Shown here: piece after piece, positions 57,192 through 64,000 of the stretch
Numbering within the stretch: position 1 is the stretch's first letter
Layout of the letters: each line of letters begins with the position of its first letter
Source: Rhodospirillum rubrum ATCC 11170
GTDB lineage: Bacteria > Pseudomonadota > Alphaproteobacteria > Rhodospirillales > Rhodospirillaceae
Direction: 5' to 3'
Assembly: GCF_000013085.1 (NCBI RefSeq)
Contig: NC_007643.1
Location: 1,349,001-1,413,000, forward strand
DNA length: 64,000 nt
Position numbers and translations under genes: made by a program
The notes under the pieces: model-generated
Databases searched by the model: none
What the model was told of the DNA's origin: nothing
The model's input: only the letters and a program-made list of their open reading frames with translations

Positions 57192-58610
57192 ATGGGTAAG
57201 CCCAAAACCCTGTTCAACAAGATCTGGCAAAGCCATCTCGTGGACGTGCAGGATGATGGGACCTGCCTGATTTACATCGATCGCCATCTGGTTCACGAAG
57301 TGACCAGCCCCCAGGCTTTCGAAGGCCTGCGGATGACCGGACGCAAGGTGCGCCGGCCCGAGCAGACCCTGGCGGTGGCCGATCATAACGTGCCCACCAC
57401 CGATCGCTCCAAGGGCATCGCCGACGAGGAAAGCCGCATCCAGGTCGAGGCTTTGGGCAGCAATACCGCCGAATTCGGCGTGCCCTATCTGGAAATGGAC
57501 GATATCCGCCAGGGCATCGTTCATATCGTCGGTCCCGAACAGGGCTTTACCCTGCCGGGGGCGACCATCGTCTGCGGCGATTCCCATACCTCGACCCATG
57601 GCGCCTTCGGCGCTTTGGCCTTCGGGATCGGCACCAGCGAGGTCGAACACGTTCTGGCCACCCAGACGCTGCTGCAGAAGCCGGCCAAGGACATGCTGGT
57701 GCGCATCGACGGGGCCTTGCGCCCGGGCGTGAGCGCCAAGGACATCGTGCTCGCCGTGATCGGCCGCATCGGCACCGCCGGCGGCACCGGCCATGTGATC
57801 GAATTCGCCGGCGAGGCGATCCGCGGCCTGTCGATGGAAGGCCGGATGACGGTCTGCAATATGACCATCGAAGGCGGCGCCCGCGCCGGGTTGATCGCCC
57901 CTGACGAGGTGACCTTCGAGTATCTGAAGGGGCGGCCCTTCGCCCCCAAGGGCGCGGCCTGGGAAGCGGCGATTTCCTATTGGAAGACGCTGAAGACCGA
58001 CGAGGGCGCGGTCTATGACACGGTTATCGAGATGGATGCCGGCGCGATCGAGCCGCAGGTGACCTGGGGGACCAGCCCGGAGAACGTGGTGGCGCTGTCG
58101 GGCCGGGTGCCCGATCCCGCCGCCGAGGCCGATCCTGGCCGCCGCGCCGCCATTGAGCGCGCCCTGGCCTATATGGATCTCAAGCCCGGCATGCCGATGA
58201 CCGAGGTCGCCATCGACAAGGTGTTCATCGGCTCGTGCACCAATGGCCGCATCGAAGACCTGCGCGCCGCCGCCGCCATCGCCAAGGGCCGCAAGGTGGC
58301 CGCCACCGTCAACGCCATCGTCGTTCCGGGATCGGGTCTGGTCAAGGAACAGGCCGAATCCGAAGGTCTGGACCAGATCTTCCTGGAGGCCGGCTTTGAA
58401 TGGCGCGAGCCGGGCTGCTCGATGTGTCTGGCGATGAACGCCGACAAGTTGGCGCCGGGCGAGCGCTGTGCCTCGACCTCGAACCGCAATTTCGAAGGCC
58501 GCCAGGGCAAGGGGGGGCGGACCCATCTGGTCAGTCCGGCCGTCGCTGTCGCCTCGGCGATCACCGGCAAGCTGACCGACGCCCAATCCCTGGCCCCCTC
58601 GCTGGGGTGA
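57192..58610 (+). CDS. leuC: 3-isopropylmalate dehydratase large subunit
   Basis: The 472-residue aconitase-family subunit carries the [4Fe-4S] ligands in [14 protein letters not shown] and GCSMCLAMN, with [27 protein letters not shown]. With LeuD it isomerises 2- to 3-isopropylmalate in leucine synthesis. ATG at 57192 gives the family N-terminus ([12 protein letters not shown]). Confidence 0.98.
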   Translation: MGKPKTLFNKIWQSHLVDVQDDGTCLIYIDRHLVHEVTSPQAFEGLRMTGRKVRRPEQTLAVADHNVPTTDRSKGIADEESRIQVEALGSNTAEFGVPYLEMDDIRQGIVHIVGPEQGFTLPGATIVCGDSHTSTHGAFGALAFGIGTSEVEHVLATQTLLQKPAKDMLVRIDGALRPGVSAKDIVLAVIGRIGTAGGTGHVIEFAGEAIRGLSMEGRMTVCNMTIEGGARAGLIAPDEVTFEYLKGRPFAPKGAAWEAAISYWKTLKTDEGAVYDTVIEMDAGAIEPQVTWGTSPENVVALSGRVPDPAAEADPGRRAAIERALAYMDLKPGMPMTEVAIDKVFIGSCTNGRIEDLRAAAAIAKGRKVAATVNAIVVPGSGLVKEQAESEGLDQIFLEAGFEWREPGCSMCLAMNADKLAPGERCASTSNRNFEGRQGKGGRTHLVSPAVAVASAITGKLTDAQSLAPSLG

Positions 58611-58684
58611 CGGCTCCCCCCTGTCACGGGGGGGATCGGCCAGGGCGGCGGGCTTTGATGCGAGATGAGATGAGGGTTTGAGTG

Positions 58685-59308
58685 ATGGAAAAATTCACCG
58701 TGCTGACCGGGATCGCGGCGCCTTTGCCGATGATCAATATCGATACCGACATGATCATTCCCAAGCAGTTCCTGAAGACCATCAAGCGGACGGGCCTGGG
58801 CAAGAACCTGTTTGACGAGATGCGGTTTCTGGAAGACGGCGCCGAGAACCCGGATTTCATTCTGAACAAGGCCGCTTGGCGCAAGGCGACCATCCTGGTG
58901 ACCGGGGCCAATTTCGGCTGCGGCAGCTCGCGCGAACATGCCCCCTGGGCCCTGCTCGATTTCGGCATCCGCTGCGTCATCGCCCCCAGCTTCGCCGATA
59001 TCTTTTTCAACAACTGCTTCAAGAACGGCATCCTGCCCATCGCCCTGCCGCAGGTCGAGATCGACAAGCTGCTCGACGACGCCGGGCGCGGCTCCAACGC
59101 CACGCTGACGGTCGATCTGGAAAATCAGGTGATCCGCGGCCCCGATGGCGGCCAGATCGCCTTCGAGATCGACGCCTTCCGCAAGCATTGTCTGCTCAAC
59201 GGTCTGGACGATATCGGCCTGACCTTGCAGAAGGGCGACAAGATCGACGATTTCGAGCGGACGCGGGCGATGAGTTCGCCCTGGCTGCCGATCGCCAAAG
59301 CCGTCTGA
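58685..59308 (+). CDS. leuD: 3-isopropylmalate dehydratase small subunit
   Basis: The 207-residue swivel subunit has [19 protein letters not shown] and [15 protein letters not shown]. It partners LeuC. ATG 58685 is preferred over the in-frame GTG three bases upstream. A terminator follows. Confidence 0.98.
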   Translation: MEKFTVLTGIAAPLPMINIDTDMIIPKQFLKTIKRTGLGKNLFDEMRFLEDGAENPDFILNKAAWRKATILVTGANFGCGSSREHAPWALLDFGIRCVIAPSFADIFFNNCFKNGILPIALPQVEIDKLLDDAGRGSNATLTVDLENQVIRGPDGGQIAFEIDAFRKHCLLNGLDDIGLTLQKGDKIDDFERTRAMSSPWLPIAKAV

Positions 59309-59317
59309 TCCGTTCAA

Positions 59318-59345
59318 GGGGCGCGCCGCCGGGTGCGCCCTTTTT
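59318..59345 (+). terminator. Terminator after leuD
   Basis: GGGCGC pairs with GCGCCC across GCCGCCGGGT and is followed by TTTTT. leuB starts 50 bases later and may have its own promoter. Confidence 0.75.
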
Positions 59346-59394
59346 CATACCGTCTCCGCTCTTGTGACGAACGATTTTTCCAAGGACATTTTCC

Positions 59395-60507
59395 ATGCCC
59401 GTTTCCAAGAAGATCCTGTTCCTTGCCGGCGACGGCATCGGCCCCGAAGTCATGGCCCAGGTGCGCCGGGTCATGGACTGGCTGAACCAAACCGGCCGCA
59501 CCGCCTTTGAAGTCGAAGACGCCTTGGTTGGCGGCGCCGCCTATGACGCCCAGGGCACGCCCCTGCATGACGACACCGTCGCCCTGGCCCTGGCCGCCGA
59601 CGCCGTGCTGCTGGGCGCCGTCGGCGGGCCGAAATGGGATGCCTCCCTGCCTTTCGAGCTTAAGCCCGAGCGTGGGCTTTTGCGCCTGCGCAAGGACCTG
59701 GAGCTGTTTGCCAATCTGCGTCCGGCGATGGTCTTCGACGCCCTGGCCGAGGCTTCGACCCTGAAGACCGAGCTGGTCTCGGGCCTTGACGTGATGATCG
59801 TGCGCGAGCTGACCGGCGGCGTTTATTTCGGCCAGCCGCGCGGCATCAGCGCCCTGCCCAACGGCGAGCGCCGCGGCGTCAACACCCAGGTCTATGACAC
59901 CCACGAGATCGTGCGCGTCGCCAAGGTGGCCTTCGATCTGGCGGGCAAGCGCGGCAAGCGGCTGTGCAGCGTCGAAAAGGCCAATGTCATGGAAAGCGGC
60001 CTGCTGTGGCGCGAGGAGGTGACCAAGCTGGGCGCCGACTACCCCGAGATCGCCCTGTCGCATATGTACGCCGATAACTGCGCCATGCAGTTGGTCCGCC
60101 AGCCCAAGCAGTTCGATGTCATCGTCACCGACAACCTGTTTGGCGATATCCTGTCCGATTGCGCCGCCATGCTCACCGGGTCGCTGGGCATGCTGCCCTC
60201 GGCCAGCCTGGGCGCCGCCGACGCGGCGGGCAACCGTCGGGCGATGTACGAACCGGTCCATGGCTCGGCCCCCGATATCGCCGGCCAGGACAAGGCCAAT
60301 CCGCTGGCGACCATCCTCAGCTTCTCGATGATGCTGCGCTACAGCTTCGATCTGGCCGAAGAGGCCGATCTGGTCGACAACGCCGTGCGGGGCGTTCTGG
60401 CCAAGGGCCTGCGCACCGGCGACATCTTCCAGCCCGGCAAGACCCTGGTCGGCACCACCGGCATGGGCGACGCCCTGCTGGCCGAGATGGCCCAATTGGC
60501 CAACTAA
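59395..60507 (+). CDS. leuB: 3-isopropylmalate dehydrogenase
   Basis: The 370-residue NAD-dependent decarboxylating dehydrogenase has [61 protein letters not shown] and [19 protein letters not shown]. It makes 2-ketoisocaproate precursor in leucine synthesis. A strong hairpin follows. Confidence 0.98.
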   Translation: MPVSKKILFLAGDGIGPEVMAQVRRVMDWLNQTGRTAFEVEDALVGGAAYDAQGTPLHDDTVALALAADAVLLGAVGGPKWDASLPFELKPERGLLRLRKDLELFANLRPAMVFDALAEASTLKTELVSGLDVMIVRELTGGVYFGQPRGISALPNGERRGVNTQVYDTHEIVRVAKVAFDLAGKRGKRLCSVEKANVMESGLLWREEVTKLGADYPEIALSHMYADNCAMQLVRQPKQFDVIVTDNLFGDILSDCAAMLTGSLGMLPSASLGAADAAGNRRAMYEPVHGSAPDIAGQDKANPLATILSFSMMLRYSFDLAEEADLVDNAVRGVLAKGLRTGDIFQPGKTLVGTTGMGDALLAEMAQLAN

Positions 60508-60532
60508 TCCAGGGCTTTCCGCTCCGAAAACA

Positions 60533-60566
60533 CACAGGCCCCCGGGGATCGCTCCGGGGGCCTGTG
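60533..60566. terminator. Strong hairpin between convergent leuB and Rieske genes
   Basis: CACAGGCCCCCGG pairs with CCGGGGGCCTGTG; only a short TGTTT follows. It may serve both converging genes. Confidence 0.65.
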
Positions 60567-60576
60567 GTGTTTCGGA

Positions 60577-60620
60577 AGCAAATCCCGAGCACTCTGGATC
60601 AGAGTGCGACGACGATTTGC
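60577..60620. repeat. Palindromic intergenic repeat, copy B
   Basis: This is the reverse complement of the 45-base element at 48989-49033, differing mainly at the centre (GATC versus GAAC). It lies downstream of the Rieske gene stop. Confidence 0.88.
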
Positions 60621-60639
60621 GTCACTCTCAAAAGTCCCG

Positions 60640-61206
60640 TCAGCCGATGCGCAAGGTGGTGTCGTCGCGGAAGGTATAGGGCGGGATCGCCATGTTGAGC
60701 GGGGCCGGTCCCTTGCGCGCCCGACCCGAGGAATCGTAATGCGATCCGTGGCAGGGGCAGAACCAGCCGTCGAAATCGCCCTTGGGATCGCCCGTCTTCT
60801 GACCCAAAGGAATGCAGCCGAGATGGGTGCAGATGCCGATCATCACCAGCCAGGGGGCGTTTTGAACCCGCTCGCCATCGGTTTGCGGATCGCGCAGGGT
60901 GGCCGGATCCACGGCCTGGGCCTCGGCTATTTCCAGGGCGGTGCGGTGGCGGACGAAGACCGGCTTGCCTTGCCAAGTGACGGTGATCGCCTGACCTTCG
61001 ACGATGCCCGAGATATCGACCTCGGTGGTCGACAGCGCCCGGGTGTCGGCGGCGGGATTGAGGAAGTCGATAAACGGCCAAGCGGCCAGGGCCGCCCCGG
61101 CGGCGCTGACCGCCAGGGTGCCGTAAATTAGGAAGTCCCGGCGTGTTTTGAACCCGTCGTCGTCCAGGGACGGCGGGCCCGCCAGGGGAGAGTCTGAAAT
61201 CGTCAT
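60640..61206 (-). CDS. petA: Rieske iron-sulfur protein, cytochrome bc1 type, orphan
   Basis: The 188-residue protein has a twin-arginine N-terminus (TRRDFLIYG), one membrane anchor (LAVSAAGAALAAWPFIDFL) and the [2Fe-2S] ligands in CTHLGC and CPCHGSHYD, with IPLGQKTGDPKGDFDGWFCP. This is the ubiquinol-cytochrome c reductase Rieske subunit. petB and petC do not follow, so this is either a second, stand-alone copy or an unusual split operon. Known Rhodospirillum petABC are clustered (recalled). Confidence 0.95.
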   Translation of the reverse strand: MTISDSPLAGPPSLDDDGFKTRRDFLIYGTLAVSAAGAALAAWPFIDFLNPAADTRALSTTEVDISGIVEGQAITVTWQGKPVFVRHRTALEIAEAQAVDPATLRDPQTDGERVQNAPWLVMIGICTHLGCIPLGQKTGDPKGDFDGWFCPCHGSHYDSSGRARKGPAPLNMAIPPYTFRDDTTLRIG

Positions 61207-61282
61207 CGGGAAGACCTCCTTGAAACCATCAGGACGACGCGATTGCGCCCGAGTCTAGGCGGGTGGCGTATATGCGTCGATG

Positions 61283-61705
61283 CTAATTCTCAATCGCTCC
61301 GCAACAAGCGCTCTCCGCCGATCCGTGGGCGGACCCGCCGCCGGCGCAGGCCATCTCGGGCGAAAAGGGCGCCAGTTGGGCGTTCGTCCAGGCGTGGAGC
61401 GCCTCTTCCACGGTTGCAAGAGAGCCGGCCTGGAAGGCGGTGATCCCCTGGTGGGTGCATCCCTGGAGCGGGCGACCGCCGATGCCGGCGGTCACCAGGG
61501 CGGTCACGCCCGCTTCGGCCAGCAGGCGCACCGGGGCCATGCAGCCGCCGTGCTCATGGGCGGGGGCGGCAAGAACCTTGACATCGGCCACCGCGCCATC
61601 GCGCAGCAAGACCACGGTAAAGGCCTCGCTTTCGCCGAAGTGGCCAAAAAGCGGTGCCTTTAATCCCCCGGGCAAAAGGCAGGGAAACGCCACGCAGTCC
61701 GTCAT
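61283..61705 (-). CDS. NifX/NifB-family (dinitrogenase FeMo-cofactor type) protein
   Basis: The 140-residue protein has the Nitro_FeMo-Co domain pattern (FPCLLPGGLKAPLFGHFGES, HEHGGCMAPVRLLAEAGVTA, GIGGRPLQGCTHQGI) and a Cys-rich tail (MACAGGGSAHGSAESACCG). Such small proteins bind Mo/Fe clusters or act as MTH1175-like accessory proteins. ATG at 61705 with AAGGA is preferred over 61714. It overlaps no neighbour and pairs with UPF0251. Confidence 0.85.
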   Translation of the reverse strand: MTDCVAFPCLLPGGLKAPLFGHFGESEAFTVVLLRDGAVADVKVLAAPAHEHGGCMAPVRLLAEAGVTALVTAGIGGRPLQGCTHQGITAFQAGSLATVEEALHAWTNAQLAPFSPEMACAGGGSAHGSAESACCGAIEN

Positions 61706-61706
61706 C

Positions 61707-62138
61707 TTAGTCATCCTTTTCGTTATCGGTCGGCGACGAGGGCGGCTCGTCGCCGGTTTGGCGGGCCAAGGCTCCGGCGGCGCCGCGACGGGCGCAGGGC
61801 CCCCGGCGCTGGCGGCGGTTGGGGCAGGCCGAACCGTCCAATGCCGGACCCTGGGCGACCGGGCCGCCGTCGATGTGAATGGCCCAGCCTTCGACCAGGG
61901 CGGTGGCCACGGTGGTCCGCGCCTCGGTCAGCAGCCGCGAGAACGTCGGTCGCGAGATGCCCATCGAGTCCGCGCCGGCGGCGTGTTCCAGTCCCTCGAC
62001 ATCGGCAAGGCGCAGGGCCTCCAGTCCATCGAGGGACAAGGTGACGCTTTGCAGATCCCGCAGCGGAATGCCCTGGGGCTTGTAGAAGTGGACCGCAAGA
62101 TCGGTGCGGACCGTCCGGGTTTTTCGGGGACGGGGCAT
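61707..62138 (-). CDS. UPF0251/DUF134 DNA-binding-like protein
   Basis: The 143-residue protein has the DUF134 HTH pattern (YKPQGIPLRDLQ, LDGLEALRLADVEGLEHA, GISRPTFSRLLTEAR) and a Cys-rich end region (GSACPNRRQRRGPCARRG). These predicted regulators often sit beside NifX-like proteins, as here. It is transcribed with the NifX-like gene. A terminator lies in its leader (62273). Confidence 0.88.
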   Translation of the reverse strand: MPRPRKTRTVRTDLAVHFYKPQGIPLRDLQSVTLSLDGLEALRLADVEGLEHAAGADSMGISRPTFSRLLTEARTTVATALVEGWAIHIDGGPVAQGPALDGSACPNRRQRRGPCARRGAAGALARQTGDEPPSSPTDNEKDD

Positions 62139-62893
62139 GCTTTCTCCGTTCTGAGCCTATGCTCAAAACTAAGGTGGGCGCCGACCAAACGCAAGGATGT
62201 TATGAACGCAAGCTCATAATGCCTCGCGGCGGGCGCAAGGAGAAAAGGACGGTAATATGTTGATTGGACATGAAAAAACCGGGCATCGACGCTATCGGTG
62301 CCCGGTGAAGTAGACCACATGAGGAACTGGTATGGTCGGCCGATCGGGTGTCGGGGGTATCTGACACCCTGTTGGCTCGCCGCTGTTGTAGGCTGCGTGC
62401 ATCGGCTGGGCATTGACAATTATCAAGACAAAGTTCCGACCCGAAATAAAAAGCCCAGCGCCGGGAAGGGGGTGATGTTTCGTCATCGGCCTTGTGGCGC
62501 TCTCGCCACAGGGGTTCTTAAACGGGATAGCCGATCGATCATCGCCGATTGTGATGGGCAGTCGCCCCCTCTATGGTCGGTCCATGGTGGGGATGTCGGC
62601 GGTTCTTTCGCACTTGCGAAAAGAGGCTCGGCGAACCACTTTTTTAGATTTCACACCCCTCCCGACCCCTCGGGAGCACTCCTGGTCTCCAGGACACCAT
62701 CACGACGTTGAAAGGGAGGTTGGTCCGGCCAAGGGCTGGAGCGATCCCAAAGATCGAGCTTTTTGTGTTGGCGGCACCCACGAAGCGGGTGTCCCGGCGG
62801 GGAAGCCACTCGGACAGAAACGAAAGGGCCGTGCCATCGGCCGGACCCTCCCGACACCGGGAGGTCCCAAAGATGGTGCGGGGGAAACAGCCG
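62139..62893. other. Intergenic region with leader terminator and hairpins
   Basis: The 755 bases between the UPF0251 and SleB-type genes show no convincing gene; a minus-strand 64-residue frame (62292-62486) is possible but lacks support. A minus-strand terminator lies at 62273-62305. On the plus side, hairpins such as CTCCCGACCCCTCGGGAG and CCTGGTCTCCAGG occur at about 62660-62695. Confidence 0.5.
62273..62305 (-). terminator. Minus-strand terminator in the UPF0251 leader
   Basis: CCGGGCACCGATAG...CGATGCCCGG forms a hairpin followed on the minus strand by TTTTTTCATG. It lies 135 bases before the UPF0251 start and points towards it, so it could be an attenuator or riboswitch terminator, or the end of a small RNA from 62306-62430. 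An upstream hairpin (GGGTGTC/GACACCC near 62345-62370) adds structure. Confidence 0.65.
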
Positions 62894-63535
62894 ATGAGAC
62901 TTATCCTGACCGCGCTGGGAGCCTTGCTCCTCGGTGCTTCGCTGGCGGGGGCTGCGGAATTGCCCAAGGACATCCGGGTTGGCCCCGGAACGCTGGTTGT
63001 GGCCAAGAAAGACATGCTTTGTCTGGCCCTCAATGATTACTGGGAAGCCCGCGGCGAGACGCTGCAGGGGCGGGTGGCGGTGGCCCAGGTGGTTCTGAAC
63101 CGGGCCCGCGATCCCCGCTTCCCGGGCTCCATCTGCGACGTCGTGCAGGAGAATCGCAGCGGTATGGGACGGGGATGCCAATTCTCGTGGTACTGCGACG
63201 GCAAGGCCGATGCCCCGATCGAGGAAGACGCTTGGCGTTCCTCGGTGCTGCTGGCCATGTCGGTGCTGCGGCGCGACAACGCCATCAACGATCCGACGCG
63301 CGGCGCGCTTTGGTACCATAACGGCACCGTGGCGCCGTCGTGGGCGGACCGGCTTGACCGCACGGTTCGCATCGGCACCCATGTGTTCTATACCGATACC
63401 GTGGGGCGCCGCCCGGCGACGCAAACCGCCAAACGCGACACCGGCACGTCGACTACCACCGGGACTCCCGTCCCCTCCACCTTCGCCGACTGGATCGATA
63501 CCGTCCAGAAAGGCGAGCAGGTGGCGGGGCAGTAG
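62894..63535 (+). CDS. SleB/CwlJ-type cell-wall hydrolase
   Basis: The 213-residue protein has a signal peptide (LILTALGALLLGASLAGAAE) and a Hydrolase_2 domain (CLALNDYWEARGETLQGRVA, VVLNRARDPRFPGSICDVV, FSWYCDG, AMSVL, ALWYHNGTVAPSWA). These lysozyme-like enzymes trim peptidoglycan; the catalytic Glu is probably in ARGE. ATG 62894 with GGGGAAA upstream gives the signal peptide at once; ATG 62873 is an alternative. Confidence 0.9.
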   Translation: MRLILTALGALLLGASLAGAAELPKDIRVGPGTLVVAKKDMLCLALNDYWEARGETLQGRVAVAQVVLNRARDPRFPGSICDVVQENRSGMGRGCQFSWYCDGKADAPIEEDAWRSSVLLAMSVLRRDNAINDPTRGALWYHNGTVAPSWADRLDRTVRIGTHVFYTDTVGRRPATQTAKRDTGTSTTTGTPVPSTFADWIDTVQKGEQVAGQ

Positions 63536-63622
63536 CGCGGCGGCTTCCCTTGATCACTCGGGCCTCAGGGGGTAGCTTTTCCCCCCTCCACGGCCCGAGA
63601 ACTCAAGGGGTTTGAGATAACC

Positions 63623-64000
63623 ATGGCTTACAGAGCAGGCGGCTATCGGGTGGCGGTGATCGGCGCCACCGGCAATGTCGGGCGCGAAATGCTGTCCACC
63701 CTTGCCGAACGTAAATTTCCAGTCAGCGAAGTGATCGCGCTCGCCTCCTCGCGCTCGGCGGGACGCGAGGTGTCTTTCGGCGAGGATCAGGTGCTGAAGG
63801 TCCGCGACCTTGAGACCTTCGATTTCACCGGGGTCGATATCGCCCTCAGTTCGCCCGGCGCCAAGGTGTCGGCCACCCATAGCCCGCGCGCCGCCGCCGC
63901 CGGCTGCGTGGTGATCGACAACACCAGCCATTTCCGCATGGATCGCGACGTGCCGTTGGTGGTGCCCGAGGTCAATCCCCAGGCGATCGCCGGCTATACC
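63623..64000 (+). CDS. asd: Aspartate-semialdehyde dehydrogenase, 5' part
   Basis: The first 126 residues are present before the window ends: the NADP-binding VAVIGATGNVGREMLSTLAERKFP, ALASSRSAGREV, SSPGAKVSATHSPRAAAAG and IDNTSHFRMDRDVPLVVPEV. The enzyme reduces aspartyl phosphate in the lysine/threonine/methionine pathway. The active-site Cys lies beyond the edge. Confidence 0.95.
   Translation, partial: MAYRAGGYRVAVIGATGNVGREMLSTLAERKFPVSEVIALASSRSAGREVSFGEDQVLKVRDLETFDFTGVDIALSSPGAKVSATHSPRAAAAGCVVIDNTSHFRMDRDVPLVVPEVNPQAIAGYT

Noticed and set aside
1-64000. tRNA or rRNA genes
   Set aside because: No cloverleaf with a GGTTCRAATCC-type T-arm and no rRNA core sequences were recognised by eye.

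Overview
The window looks like a chromosomal segment of an alphaproteobacterium of the Rhodospirillales, most likely Rhodospirillum rubrum or a close relative. The evidence is high GC with strong third-position GC, an uptake [NiFe] hydrogenase operon, a Rieske protein of the bc1 type, two chemoreceptors, an alphaproteobacterial 5-aminolevulinate synthase, and the ffh-rpsP-rimM-trmD-rplS-leuC-leuD-leuB order. The species call is inference; no database was searched.

Layout. (1) 1-6.3 kb: a MocR-type PLP-binding regulator (minus) diverges from a four-gene overlapping operon: BenE-like transporter, pyridoxal kinase, 5-aminolevulinate synthase and class III aminotransferase. A shared inverted motif lies in the divergent promoter and again at the left edge. 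(2) 6.4-17.1 kb: a complete minus-strand type III CRISPR-Cas locus with cas1, cas2, leader, an 8-repeat array, cas6, an HD-less Cas10 and three large multi-RAMP proteins. The arrangement resembles a III-D variant with fused Cas7/Cas5 subunits. (3) 17.1-19.1 kb: a scarred interval with the C-terminal stump of a possible HEPN effector overlapping cas1, an IS5-family fragment, a decayed IS256-family fragment, and copies of a GGGGTCTGACCCC-type repeat. (4) 19.2-27.3 kb: the high-affinity K+ system, small ORF-kdpF-A-B-C followed by kdpD-kdpE. (5) 27.3-29 kb: a Cache-domain chemoreceptor. (6) 29.4-38.7 kb: hupS-L-C-D-F-H-K-hypA-hypB-hupR, with a sigma-54 promoter ahead of hupS and the six-cysteine signature of O2-tolerant hydrogenases in HupS.

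(7) 38.8-49 kb: small accessory and housekeeping genes: a cysteine-bearing Rrf2 regulator and a small protein that share a promoter motif, Lrp/AsnC, a TPR-glycosyltransferase-like protein, RidA, CsbD, a histone-deacetylase-family amidohydrolase, a globin-coupled chemoreceptor, a stand-alone threonyl-tRNA-synthetase-like core, a DeoR regulator and an MFS permease. (8) 49-64 kb: ftsY, mtaB and dapF on minus; ffh, rpsP, rimM, trmD, rplS, leuC, leuD and leuB on plus; an orphan Rieske gene; a NifX-like/UPF0251 pair with a terminator in its leader; a SleB-type hydrolase; and the 5' part of asd, cut by the window end.

The most unusual region is the type III CRISPR island. Its effector genes and adaptation genes appear intact, while a probable signalling effector next to cas1 has been reduced to a stump beside insertion-sequence debris. 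No tRNA or rRNA genes were recognised.
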